The notes beneath the pieces were generated by a model. The model worked only from the letters and a program-made list of their open reading frames with translations, had not been told where the DNA came from and searched no databases. Shown here piece after piece: positions 42,761-51,436 of a DNA stretch of 64,000 bases. The stretch spans positions 1 to 64,000 of the forward strand of contig DALYDK010000002.1 of NCBI GenBank assembly GCA_031973215.1, written 5' to 3'. Position 1 is the stretch's first letter. The number at the start of each line of letters is the position of its first letter. Origin of the DNA: DALYDK01 sp031973215 (GTDB taxonomy: Bacteria > Patescibacteriota > Saccharimonadia > Saccharimonadales > CAIOMD01). The translations under genes and the position numbers were made by a program.

Positions 42761-44221
42761 CTACACTCCTAGTTGTTTTTTAATTAATTCTTGGACCTTG
42801 GCAGGATTAGCTCGGCCCTGACTAAGTTTCATTACTTGGCCAACCAAAAAACCAATGGCTTTCATTTCTCCGTTCCTAACGTCGTCGGCCGCTTTTTCGT
42901 TTTCTGAGATAACTTGTTCAACTATCATAACCAGCTCAGATTCATCAGATACCTGCAAAAGATTCTTTGACTTGGCAACATCCTCAGGATCTTGGCCCGT
43001 TTTAACAACTACAGCTAATACTTCTTTAGCAGCAGTAGAGCTGAGCATTGCGCCGTCTAGCATTGATGCCAATTTAACCATCTGGTTAGTAACCGCTGCA
43101 ATTTGTTTAAGATTTATTTCACCATCTGTTATTAACCTCTGAAGCTCTCCAGTTAACCAATTTCCTACGATTTTAGCGGTTTTAGGATCTTTTTGGTCAA
43201 GTATTTGCCTTAAAATATCTGACATCTCTGGCTCTTCAATGATGGTATCAATTTGAGCTTCGGTCATACCTAACGATCCGAATAATGACCTTAGTGCACT
43301 AGGCATTGTTGGCATGGAATCAAGTTGCCTATCTATGTATTCCTGCTCAACTTCTATAGGTGGTAAATCTGGGTCTGGGAAATATCGGTAATCGTGCGCA
43401 TCTTCTTTGCTACGCTGGGAAATTGTTTTTTGCTTGGCGTCATCCCATCCACGAGTTTCCTGGACCACTTTTTGGCCTTTTTCTAGAAGCTCTATCTGCC
43501 GGTTAATCTCGAATTCGACAGCTTTTTCTACAGATTTAAAGCTATTCAAGTTTTTAGTCTCACTTCTGGTGCCTAGCTTTTGAGGGTTGTCGCTCACCGA
43601 AACATTAACATCGAATCTCATGTTCCCGTGGTACAAATCGACATCTGAAACACCAGCGTACTTCATAAGAAGGTATAGCTCATGAGCATAAGCCTTTGCC
43701 TCGGCGGCATTATGAATATCTGGTTCAGAAACAATTTCCAGTAAGGGGGTTCCGGCTCTATTCAAGTCAACCAGGCTGTAGTCTGCTCCACTTGGGTGAG
43801 AGCTTTTACCAGCATCTTCTTCTAGATGTGCCCTTGTTATGCCTACGCTAACAAATTCTCCGCCACCAAGAGGCGCTTCAACAACTCCCTTGCCAACTAT
43901 AGGTCTTTCAAACTGTGTAATTTGATAGCCTTTGGGTAGGTCGGGGTAAAAATAGTGCTTACGATCAAAATGGCTGACATTGGCAATTTCGGCTCTTAAA
44001 GCAAGACCTGCCTTAACTGCAAGATGAATTGATTCTTGGTTAAGCACAGGAAGCGTGCCTGGAAAACCTAAACAAATTGGAGAAATTAACGTATTTGGCT
44101 CAGCGTCTCGAGCGTCGTTACTTACCCCTGAAAACAGTTTTGTCTTTGTCTTAAGCTGAACATGGCACTCAACGCCAATTGTTGGTAAATATTTTCCCTT
44201 AACTAAGTACTTATCTGACAT
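42761..44221 (-). CDS. gatB: Aspartyl/glutamyl-tRNA amidotransferase subunit B
   Basis: tRNA-binding and kinase subunit of GatCAB, which converts Glu-tRNA-Gln and/or Asp-tRNA-Asn. Seen: GVECHVQLKTKTKLFSG, HFDRKHYFYPDLPKGYQITQ (metal and tRNA-binding region), HLEEDAGKSSH, GTPLLEIVSEPDI, and the helical YqeY-like C-terminal domain ending GRANPAKVQELIKKQL. 486 residues. Directly abuts the HEPN-like gene upstream and galU downstream. Confidence 0.97.
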   Translation of the reverse strand: MSDKYLVKGKYLPTIGVECHVQLKTKTKLFSGVSNDARDAEPNTLISPICLGFPGTLPVLNQESIHLAVKAGLALRAEIANVSHFDRKHYFYPDLPKGYQITQFERPIVGKGVVEAPLGGGEFVSVGITRAHLEEDAGKSSHPSGADYSLVDLNRAGTPLLEIVSEPDIHNAAEAKAYAHELYLLMKYAGVSDVDLYHGNMRFDVNVSVSDNPQKLGTRSETKNLNSFKSVEKAVEFEINRQIELLEKGQKVVQETRGWDDAKQKTISQRSKEDAHDYRYFPDPDLPPIEVEQEYIDRQLDSMPTMPSALRSLFGSLGMTEAQIDTIIEEPEMSDILRQILDQKDPKTAKIVGNWLTGELQRLITDGEINLKQIAAVTNQMVKLASMLDGAMLSSTAAKEVLAVVVKTGQDPEDVAKSKNLLQVSDESELVMIVEQVISENEKAADDVRNGEMKAIGFLVGQVMKLSQGRANPAKVQELIKKQLGV

Positions 44222-44629
44222 CTACCATACTCCCAGATCTTTAAAGGCATGATAATAACCTTTAAGTGCTTCTTTGGCTTGTTTTTCGTTAACCTTAAAT
44301 TTTGGTTCATGAACAATTTTGTTCCGCAGTTTATGAGCTTTCCAGACTTCATCTTTCCTTTTTAGTTTTGATTTAGCTGCGACTAATCTTTCGGCCATTG
44401 TTGAACCCTGAAAGGCCAAGCATTTAAGAGCTTCATCTAATAACTTGTCAGCGTGAATAATACTTAATGAGCGGGTTTTTTCGTCTTTAAAAGCAACTGA
44501 AATATCGCTCCACTCGTGTAGGAAATATTTTTTATCAATGCCTTTTGGAACATTTTTAGTATTAAGATTAATGGCAACTAAAATTACCACTGCAATAACA
44601 ATAATAATTATGAAAGCTGTTGTGGTCAT
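44222..44629 (-). CDS. Membrane-anchored HEPN-like small protein inside the gat operon
   Basis: Not a known Gat component. N-terminal membrane helix (residues 4-22), then a helical domain containing AHKLRNKIVHEPKF: R-N-x3-H is the RX4-6H motif of HEPN domains, whose members are often RNases or nucleotide-binding partners. The other helices (HADKLLDEALKCLAFQG, KLKRKDEVWKAHKLR) fit a four-helix HEPN fold. It is placed between gatA (4-nt overlap) and gatB (start immediately after its stop), so it is co-translated with the amidotransferase. 135 residues. RNase activity is not shown by this; many HEPN relatives are inactive. Confidence 0.6.
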   Translation of the reverse strand: MTTTAFIIIIVIAVVILVAINLNTKNVPKGIDKKYFLHEWSDISVAFKDEKTRSLSIIHADKLLDEALKCLAFQGSTMAERLVAAKSKLKRKDEVWKAHKLRNKIVHEPKFKVNEKQAKEALKGYYHAFKDLGVW

Positions 44630-46056
44630 GTGATCTCCTGATATGCTAAAGCAGTTTCTAGAAGCTGCTTATCTTTTCTTTGAGGTGCCATAAACTGAAT
44701 ACCAACGGGTAAGTTATTTGCTTTATCTTTTGCAGGTACACTAATTGCCGGAATGCCAACTAAATTTACTGCTACGGTCATGATGTCGGCAAGATACATT
44801 GTAAGCGGATCGTCAACAGCCGAACCTAAATCGAAAGCTGTAGAAGGGGCAGTTGGGCCAACTAAATAATCTACTTCTTTAAAAGCAGCTTCAAATTCAT
44901 TGATTAATTTTGTTCTAACTGTTTGGGCTTTTTTGTAGTAAGCGTCATAGTATCCACTACTTAGTACGTATGTACCAATCATAATTCTTCTTTTATTTTC
45001 TGCTTCAAAACCCAGTTCCCTGGCTATACCATAAGAATCTTCCAGATTTTGGGCTTCTGGGACTGTTAATCCGTATCTTTGGCCGTCGTACCTGCTTAGG
45101 TTACTGCTCACTTCTGCAGGAACAATTATGTAATAGCAAGCCAAAGCTAGATCTATAGAAGGTAGGCTGATCTCTTTAATTACAGCACCGGCGCTTTCCA
45201 GCTCTTTAATAGCTTTTTTGACAGATTTTGATACTGAATCATCAAGTCCTTCGCTAAAGTATTCTTTAATTACACCGATTTTTTTGCCTTTTAATGTGGG
45301 CTTAATTTTTGAATAATCATCTTCGGATCTTTTTATAGTCGTAGAATCGAACCTATCTTGGCCACTCATAACTTCTAGTACCAAGGCCGCATCTTCTACC
45401 CTTTTAGTTAAGGGCCCGATAACATCTGTTGAACTTGCCATAGCAACAACACCGTATCTTGACACCAATCCATATGTTGGCTTGAGCCCAACAACACCAC
45501 AGTAACTGGCTGGTAGCCGGATTGATCCGCCTGTATCAGTGCCCAACGCGAATGGGACCATAGATAAAGCAACTGCAACACCAGAACCACCGCTGCTGCC
45601 TCCGGGAACTTTCGATTTATCATGCGGGTTCAAGCTTGGACCAAAGGCACTATTTTCTGTAGAAGAGCCGTGAGCAAAAGCGTCCAAATTAGCCTTAGCA
45701 ACTAAAATGGCACCTTCAGATTCTAGCTTTTCAATTGCCGTTGCCTGTATTGGAGAATGAAAGGGCTCGAGTATTTTACTCGCTGCAGTTGTAAAACCAT
45801 TTTTGCTCAGAAAATTATCTTTTGCAATAAACGGAACTCCAGCAAGTCGCCCGACTTTTTCACCATTTAATATTTTTTTGTCTATTTCTTCCGCAGAGGC
45901 TAAAGCAGATTCTTTTAATACAGACAAAACTGCGTGGTATTCACCAAATTTTTCAATTCTACTTAGAGCTTGCTCTACCTGCTCTTTGGCTGTTGTCTTT
46001 TTAGACTGAACTGCAGCAGCTATGTCTGTAATTTTTGGCCATTCGTAAGAATCCAT
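44626..46056 (-). CDS. gatA: Aspartyl/glutamyl-tRNA amidotransferase subunit A
   Basis: Amidase subunit that releases ammonia from glutamine. The Ser-cisSer-Lys triad is visible: Lys in FIAKDNF (~77), the Ser-rich GGSSGGSGVAVALS (~154, cis-Ser and nucleophile), followed by GTDTGGSIRLPASYCGVVGL. 476 residues, normal length. Starts within the last base of the gatC stop and overlaps the HEPN-like gene by 4 nt. Confidence 0.97.
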   Translation of the reverse strand: MDSYEWPKITDIAAAVQSKKTTAKEQVEQALSRIEKFGEYHAVLSVLKESALASAEEIDKKILNGEKVGRLAGVPFIAKDNFLSKNGFTTAASKILEPFHSPIQATAIEKLESEGAILVAKANLDAFAHGSSTENSAFGPSLNPHDKSKVPGGSSGGSGVAVALSMVPFALGTDTGGSIRLPASYCGVVGLKPTYGLVSRYGVVAMASSTDVIGPLTKRVEDAALVLEVMSGQDRFDSTTIKRSEDDYSKIKPTLKGKKIGVIKEYFSEGLDDSVSKSVKKAIKELESAGAVIKEISLPSIDLALACYYIIVPAEVSSNLSRYDGQRYGLTVPEAQNLEDSYGIARELGFEAENKRRIMIGTYVLSSGYYDAYYKKAQTVRTKLINEFEAAFKEVDYLVGPTAPSTAFDLGSAVDDPLTMYLADIMTVAVNLVGIPAISVPAKDKANNLPVGIQFMAPQRKDKQLLETALAYQEIT

Positions 46057-46349
46057 TAGCCTATCATCCTTTTGACTTTAATTTGTCCTTTTTCGACTGC
46101 TGGAGCATTGGAAAGTAATTCTTGCCTACTAAGCTTATAATCTATTATTTTATCTTCTCTGGTAACATTAGTTAAGCCAGTGACCTGACTTGTGGGCTCT
46201 ATCCCTTCGGTGTCTACCGACTGAAGAACCTCGACAAATTCAACAATCTTTGAAATTTCTTGCTTATATTTTGGAATTTCGTCATCGGTAAGTTTTAGCC
46301 TGCACAGTACAGCTAGCTTACGGATGTCCGCATCTGTTATTTTAGTCAT
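46056..46349 (-). CDS. gatC: Aspartyl/glutamyl-tRNA amidotransferase subunit C
   Basis: Small bridging subunit of GatCAB. Seen: LAVLCRLKLTDDEIPKYKQEISKIVEFVEVLQSVDT and the conserved later PTSQVTGL and Asp/Arg-rich RED. 97 residues. First gene of the operon gatC-gatA-HEPN-gatB-galU-DUF948-ytxH. Confidence 0.95.
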   Translation of the reverse strand: MTKITDADIRKLAVLCRLKLTDDEIPKYKQEISKIVEFVEVLQSVDTEGIEPTSQVTGLTNVTREDKIIDYKLSRQELLSNAPAVEKGQIKVKRMIG

Positions 46350-46397
46350 TAATAATAATTATAACTGAATATACTAACAATTTTAAGAAGTAGAACT

Positions 46398-46426
46398 TTG
46401 CTTTTTTTGTGTTTTTATTTTATAGT
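46398..46426 (+). promoter_or_regulatory. Promoter of the SLT-like gene, leaderless
   Basis: TTGCTT at 46398-46403, 17-nt spacer, TATAGT at 46421-46426; the ATG begins 6 nt later. Confidence 0.7.
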
Positions 46427-46432
46427 AAATAT

Positions 46433-46999
46433 ATGAATCGTTCACCAGAAAATACTTTCCGCCCCAAAAGAGTGGCAGGCGCGCTGGGGGCTATAGGCAT
46501 AGTCACATTAGTGGCTTGGGTTGGATCAGATCACAAAGACGTTACAGTTATACCGAAAATTCAGACAGAATCGGCTGCTGTATTAATTGATACTAATAAC
46601 GAAATTCCCGGACGATATTACGGGCCAGATAGCCTGCTTAGCGAACTTAATTCGGATGAAAAATCTAATGCAATCGTAAATATTAACTTAGCCTATGAAC
46701 AATTAGAAATGTCGCAGCCGAAATGGCTTAAAGATATTCATGAAGTCAAGGCGCTAGTCGATTTATGGATGAATGAATCACGTTGGCAACAAGACTCAGA
46801 TAACCCAGAAAGCGACGCTTACGGCATACCTCAGGCAATAATTTCAAGGCAAAATATTAAACAAGGATACTTTTTAGGGTATGCAGACTACAAAGAATCG
46901 GCTTACACACAAATTGCTTGGGGCCTATTTTATATCTCTGAAACCTACAAAAAGCCAACAAAAGCATGGGAGCATTGGCAAGATCATGGATGGTATTAA
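46433..46999 (+). CDS. SLT-like lytic transglycosylase domain protein
   Basis: The start is at MNRSPENTFRPKR (46433); 8 more codons upstream would overlap the promoter. N-terminal membrane segment (VAGALGAIGIVTLVAWVG), a linker of about 55 residues, and a C-terminal ~75-residue domain: WMNESRWQQDSDNPESDAYG, IPQAI, TQIAWGLFYI and a final AWEHWQDHGWY. This ExxW...AYGIPQ...WGLxYI...WxHWQxxGWY pattern matches the short SLT-like domain of secreted actinobacterial-type wall enzymes; the Glu in NES is the likely catalytic acid. It would cleave peptidoglycan outside the membrane. Convergent with uvrB, 4 nt between stops. Confidence 0.8.
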   Translation: MNRSPENTFRPKRVAGALGAIGIVTLVAWVGSDHKDVTVIPKIQTESAAVLIDTNNEIPGRYYGPDSLLSELNSDEKSNAIVNINLAYEQLEMSQPKWLKDIHEVKALVDLWMNESRWQQDSDNPESDAYGIPQAIISRQNIKQGYFLGYADYKESAYTQIAWGLFYISETYKKPTKAWEHWQDHGWY

Positions 47000-47003
47000 A
47001 CGG

Positions 47004-48983
47004 TTATTTCATCTTAGATTTAATATCAGCTATTAAATCACGCAGATCAGCAGCTTTTTCAAATTCTAAGTTAGCACTGGCTATATCCATTTGGGCGGAT
47101 AAATCGGCAATAATTCTTGGGTATTCATCTTTAGGAATTTTTTTGAGATTTAGTTTAGCAGTCTTTGCTTCTTTGCTTTCAGCGCCTAGTTCTGCCCTTA
47201 GGCTGTCAGCTATCTGTTTTTTGATTCCCCTAGGGGTAATATCATGTTTTTTGTTATAGTCTTCTTGAATTTTTCGACGTCTGTTAGTCTCATCTATTGC
47301 TCTTTGCATGCTACCAGTAATATGATCTGCATACATAATAACCTGGCCATTCTCATGCCTAGCAGCACGACCTATAGTCTGAATTAGAGCTGGCTCGCTC
47401 CGCAAGAAACCTTCTTTGTCGGCATCTAGTATTGCCACTAAGCTAACCTCTGGTAAATCGAGTCCCTCTCTTAGCAAATTAATTCCTACCAAAACATCAT
47501 AAACGCCCAGTCTTAAATCTCTTAAAATGTCAGTTCTATCTAAGGTGTCAACTTCACTATGAAGATACTGCACTTTAACTCCTAAATCTTCAAGATACTC
47601 TGTTAAATCTTCGGCCATTCTTTTTGTTAAGGTCGTAACAAGAACCCGCTGTTTTTTGCTAACTTTGTCTTTAATTTCTCCGAGCAAATCATCTATTTGC
47701 CCCTCGATAGGTCTTACGTTAATTATTGGGTCAAGGAGTCCGGTTGGCCTAATGACTTGTTGAATTGGCTCAGAAGAACGATCAAGCTCATATGCCGCCG
47801 GGGTTGCAGAAACAAATATTGCCTGATTAATATGCTTTTCGAATTCGGTAAAATTTAGTGGTCTGTTATCTAACGCGCTAGGTAGCCTAAAGCCATGTTC
47901 TACCAGTATCTCTTTGCGCGCCCTATCGCCGTTATACATTCCTCTGACCTGAGGCAAAGTCATGTGGCTTTCGTCCACCATCAGCAAAAAATCATCTGGG
48001 TAGTAATCAAGCAAAGTTGCGGGTTGCTCACCCGGCTCTCTGTTGGTTAGGTACCTGCTGTAGTTTTCGATACCTTTCACAAACCCAGTTTCTTCTAGCA
48101 TTTCTAAATCGAATTTAGTTCTTTGACCTAACCTTTGCGCCTCTAAATACATATTGTTGGCGTTATAAAATTGAAGTCTTTCAGCTAGTTCATCTTGAAT
48201 TTTACCCAGTGCAACTTTGAGTTTATCTTGAGGAGTTACATAGTGACTGCTTGGGTAAACGGTATAACTGTCTAGTTTTTTTTCTATCTCGCCAGTTAAA
48301 GGATTAATTTGAGTTATTTTCTCTATTTCATCACCAAAGAACTCAGCTCTAATTGCAATTTCTTCTCCGGCGGGAAAAACATCTACCACATCTCCCCTTA
48401 CTCTAAATGTACTTCTGGCAAAAGCCACATCGTTGCGTTGATATTGAATGTCGGTAAGCTGCCTTAAGAACTTGTCGCGGACTTTTCGTTCGCCGGTTTT
48501 AATTTTTACTGCCATAGAACCGTAATCATCAACGCTACCAATACCATATATACAGGAAACACTGGCCACTATCAGAACATCTCGTCGACTAAGTAGAGCA
48601 CTTGTAGCTGCATGGCGCATTCTATCTATTTCTTCGTTTATTTGGCTGTCTTTTTCAATGTAGGTATCGCTACGAGCAATATAAGCTTCCGGTTGGTAAT
48701 AGTCAAAATAACTTACAAAATAATGTACTGCGTTTTCTGGGAAGAATTCTTTAAATTCGTTATATAGCTGAGCCGCTAAAGTTTTATTATGAGCAAGAAT
48801 AAGTGTTGGTTTTTGGTACTCGTTAATGACATTCGCCATAGTAAATGTTTTACCGCTACCAGTAACGCCAAGTAGCACCTGGCTTTTTTCTCCGCCACGT
48901 AGACCCTTAACAAGCTTCTCTATAGCTGCCGGCTGATCGCCCGTAGGCTGATATTTAGTAGTTAATTTAAAGTTATTACCCAT
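47004..48983 (-). CDS. uvrB: UvrABC excision nuclease subunit B
   Basis: Damage-verifying helicase-like subunit of nucleotide excision repair. Seen: QPTGDQPAAIEKLVKGL, Walker A GVTGSGKTFT (~40), beta-hairpin region YFDYYQPEAYI, motif VI QTIGRAARHENG, and a C-terminal UVR motif (ANLEFEKAADLRDLIADIK). 659 residues, full length. Single gene here; uvrA and uvrC are not in the window. Confidence 0.97.
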   Translation of the reverse strand: MGNNFKLTTKYQPTGDQPAAIEKLVKGLRGGEKSQVLLGVTGSGKTFTMANVINEYQKPTLILAHNKTLAAQLYNEFKEFFPENAVHYFVSYFDYYQPEAYIARSDTYIEKDSQINEEIDRMRHAATSALLSRRDVLIVASVSCIYGIGSVDDYGSMAVKIKTGERKVRDKFLRQLTDIQYQRNDVAFARSTFRVRGDVVDVFPAGEEIAIRAEFFGDEIEKITQINPLTGEIEKKLDSYTVYPSSHYVTPQDKLKVALGKIQDELAERLQFYNANNMYLEAQRLGQRTKFDLEMLEETGFVKGIENYSRYLTNREPGEQPATLLDYYPDDFLLMVDESHMTLPQVRGMYNGDRARKEILVEHGFRLPSALDNRPLNFTEFEKHINQAIFVSATPAAYELDRSSEPIQQVIRPTGLLDPIINVRPIEGQIDDLLGEIKDKVSKKQRVLVTTLTKRMAEDLTEYLEDLGVKVQYLHSEVDTLDRTDILRDLRLGVYDVLVGINLLREGLDLPEVSLVAILDADKEGFLRSEPALIQTIGRAARHENGQVIMYADHITGSMQRAIDETNRRRKIQEDYNKKHDITPRGIKKQIADSLRAELGAESKEAKTAKLNLKKIPKDEYPRIIADLSAQMDIASANLEFEKAADLRDLIADIKSKMK

Positions 48984-49064
48984 AACCTTTGATTATAGGC
49001 CAATAACTCAATAAATTCACTTCTTATAATATGCAATTAATGAATAATAAAACAATCATTAATA

Positions 49065-49093
49065 TTGACATTTTTAAACAATTATTATAAATT
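49065..49093 (+). promoter_or_regulatory. Consensus promoter of the GC-rich small membrane protein
   Basis: Perfect TTGACA at 49065-49070, 17-nt spacer, TAAATT at 49088-49093; an AAGGAG follows at 49120-49126. Confidence 0.75.
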
Positions 49094-49131
49094 ATTTTAG
49101 TCCACCTTCCCCGTTACTTTAAGGAGTTACA

Positions 49132-49422
49132 ATGGACAACGACAGGACGCAGCAGATGCCCAAGGTCAAGGTCAGTTCGACGACGACCGAGGAAATGCCC
49201 AAGAGCTTCCTAAGAGAAGCTACTCTCGATCTCCTGATCTACGCTACGATGATTGCAGCTATCGGTGCGCTCATCATAGGTATCGGCTACGGCATCATCG
49301 AATACGCTTGGCCATCTTTAAGGCGAGCATTCACCCACCCGGTTGACACCGGGATCGTGATGGTTGCAGTCGGCACGATCAGCTTCTATGCGGGAGCATA
49401 CTTGAAGCGGCGAAGGACGTGA
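49132..49422 (+). CDS. GC-rich small membrane protein, 96 aa, unknown
   Basis: Not recognised. Polar N-terminus rich in Thr/Ser/Lys (residues 1-27), two membrane helices (about 34-56 and 71-88) and a terminal basic KRRRT, so a hairpin membrane protein. AAGGAG lies 6 nt before the ATG. Its base composition is strikingly different from the chromosome: 36 of 60 bases are G/C in 49141-49200 and almost all codons end in C or G. It has its own consensus promoter and a GC-rich terminator, forming a self-contained unit between uvrB and the SLOG gene. Recent acquisition or unusual selection for expression are both possible. Confidence 0.75.
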   Translation: MDNDRTQQMPKVKVSSTTTEEMPKSFLREATLDLLIYATMIAAIGALIIGIGYGIIEYAWPSLRRAFTHPVDTGIVMVAVGTISFYAGAYLKRRRT

Positions 49423-49425
49423 CTT

Positions 49426-49485
49426 GCCCGAGATTTGGGTACTGGCGACAGCACAGCTCTCGCCAGTACCCAATCCGGGCTTTTT
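49426..49485 (+). terminator. Strong GC-rich terminator of the 96-residue gene
   Basis: A 14-bp stem TTGGGTACTGGCGA/TCGCCAGTACCCAA extended by GCCCG/CGGGC across a small internal loop, then TTTTT at 49481-49485. Much more GC-rich than the other terminators in the window. Confidence 0.9.
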
Positions 49486-49493
49486 AATTTTAT

Positions 49494-50129
49494 TTATCCT
49501 TTGTGGGTAGATGATGCCGGGCCATGGCCACCATGACTAGATTTATCATCTAAATACCAAGTACTTGCTAATGACTTTGTGTCAATATCTCCGTAAAGCG
49601 CGTCTAGTTTCTGGACTATTTTTTCGACTAGTCTTTCAGGATTATCGTCTAAAATAACGAGTGACTTATGGTTGTTTTCAAGTTTTTGAAGTAATTCCGG
49701 AATAATATCTGCCGTACCGCCACTGCCAATAAGCACTCCGCACGGAATATTGCTTTCAAGAGCGGTTGTAAATTCATGCAAACTACCAAATCTGCCGCCA
49801 ACGGTAATAACCGCATCAGATGATTGGACCAAGTAGGCATCACGACCAACGTAGTTCATGCCGGTATAATTTATAAAAGTAAATACACCTATCGGCAGTC
49901 TGTATTTATAAATATGCTCCCTTGGGCTTGTGGCGGGTGAAAATCCAATACTTATACCACCTGCTTCATGGGCAGCTTTAGCACCATAAAATGGCAAACC
50001 TACGGTCGCCCCTGTGGTTAATACATGACCAGCCCCGGCAACTGCGCGACCCACTCGCTCGGCAAGAGGCCTTGAATGTTCGACAGTTTCACCATTAGCA
50101 GCTCCAGACAAACAAATTGAATAATTCAT
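49494..50129 (-). CDS. SLOG/LOG-like nucleotide-binding Rossmann protein
   Basis: TIGR00725/LOG-type Rossmann fold: opening SICLSGAANGETVEHSRPLA, HVLTTGATVGLPFYGAKAAHEAG, and AVITVGGRFGSLHEFTTAL (family form GGxGTxxE, here GGRFGSLHE). 211 residues. The LOG catalytic Arg/Glu pattern (PGGxGTxxE) is not fully kept, so cytokinin-type phosphoribohydrolase activity is uncertain. Start abuts the stop of the upstream 419-residue orphan, with which it is probably translated; the PfkB kinase precedes both. Confidence 0.75.
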   Translation of the reverse strand: MNYSICLSGAANGETVEHSRPLAERVGRAVAGAGHVLTTGATVGLPFYGAKAAHEAGGISIGFSPATSPREHIYKYRLPIGVFTFINYTGMNYVGRDAYLVQSSDAVITVGGRFGSLHEFTTALESNIPCGVLIGSGGTADIIPELLQKLENNHKSLVILDDNPERLVEKIVQKLDALYGDIDTKSLASTWYLDDKSSHGGHGPASSTHKG

Positions 50130-51389
50130 TTAGAAACCCCTGCCTCCGTATATTTTGACCGTTTCGGGGTCTATCATGCTGTTATTTAGTTGCTTAAGCA
50201 CTTGATTCTCTAGAGCTTTCTCGCCCATATAGCGCTCAAAGACTTCGTTCCAAAGGCTTTCCCTAAAATGATAAATTTCTCGGTTTTTGTAGGGGGTAGA
50301 GTTACTGTAACTGACCGCTATATCCATTAAGTTAAATGTGACAGGTCGACCTGAATGCATAACTCCAACAAAATCTAAATCTCTCCACCAGGCCATTTGG
50401 GGGTCAACTTCAAACAGTAAATGTTCAGCTTTTCTCCAGTGCAAATCTTCTGGCTGAACATGCGGTTCAAAAATTTCTGGGTGATATTCTTTGCCTTCAA
50501 ATTTTCCAAAATATCTCTGAATAACTCTCCAGTGAATTTTTTGCCCAGCCATAACAGCTCCAGATGAAGGATCGGCAATTAAAGTTTCGATAAATATTTT
50601 TGCAAAATCTGGTTTAACTTGCTGAAGCTTAAAATAGGCGCTATATAGTTTAATTTCGTTTATATAATGGAATAAAAGTGATAGCACAGTAGTTGCTATT
50701 CCGGGAATTTCATGCTGCTTAACAGGCAACATCAGTATTATGCCCATTTCTTTAACGTGAGTTATATTATGCTTCTTTTTATGAACAAATTCTTCGGCAA
50801 TATCTGACCATCTGTCTGCTGGCATAGGGACAATTTCTATATTTCGTTCTTCAAAATTGCTGGGCAGTAAATTATCGTACTGAGAGTCAAATTTATTAAG
50901 CCAATCAGGACTTTCAGCGAACCTAAGTGCACCATAAATTTCAAATATATTTTCGGTTTTTAACATGCTATCTATGCTTTTATAGCCCATAATTTTCATT
51001 ATGTTAGGTGGAGGTGTTTTCTTTAAAAACTCCTTTGCTACGCTTTTTTTAAGGACCCAAACTTTTTTACTAATTTTAGCTTTTTCGGCGGCACCCTTTA
51101 GCAAGGGAAGCAGTTCTTGAACCGTTTCTTTGCCTGAAGCACCAATAGTTTTCATTAAATTCGCATTATCTTTCTCAAACCTAGCAAGCAGGGCAGAATA
51201 CAACTCTTTTCCGGTTGTATCTTTAGGGTCTAATCCTAAATCTTTTGTCTTTTGGATAACTTGGCCGATAATTTCGGCAGTCAAACGAACGTCAACACCA
51301 GGTTTACCGCTGGCTTTTTCTAATTGCGCTACGGCAATACTAAACATAGGCTCAGTAGCCCCCAGTAGTTCAGAAATAAGCTTTGACAT
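50130..51389 (-). CDS. Conserved-looking hypothetical protein, 419 aa
   Basis: Not recognised. No signal peptide or clear membrane helix; a helical N-terminus (about 1-110), then a mixed alpha/beta region with MPADRWSDIAEEFVHKKK and HWRKAEHLLFEVDPQMAWWRDLDFVG, rich in Trp, His and Asp. It ends GGRGF. The stop is directly followed by the SLOG gene, and the PfkB kinase lies 47 nt upstream, so a three-gene unit is likely. Function not proposed. Confidence 0.8.
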   Translation of the reverse strand: MSKLISELLGATEPMFSIAVAQLEKASGKPGVDVRLTAEIIGQVIQKTKDLGLDPKDTTGKELYSALLARFEKDNANLMKTIGASGKETVQELLPLLKGAAEKAKISKKVWVLKKSVAKEFLKKTPPPNIMKIMGYKSIDSMLKTENIFEIYGALRFAESPDWLNKFDSQYDNLLPSNFEERNIEIVPMPADRWSDIAEEFVHKKKHNITHVKEMGIILMLPVKQHEIPGIATTVLSLLFHYINEIKLYSAYFKLQQVKPDFAKIFIETLIADPSSGAVMAGQKIHWRVIQRYFGKFEGKEYHPEIFEPHVQPEDLHWRKAEHLLFEVDPQMAWWRDLDFVGVMHSGRPVTFNLMDIAVSYSNSTPYKNREIYHFRESLWNEVFERYMGEKALENQVLKQLNNSMIDPETVKIYGGRGF

Positions 51390-51436
51390 ATATAATTTGT
51401 GTCTTAATAAATTAAATTGCTAATGCTAATATTTTA

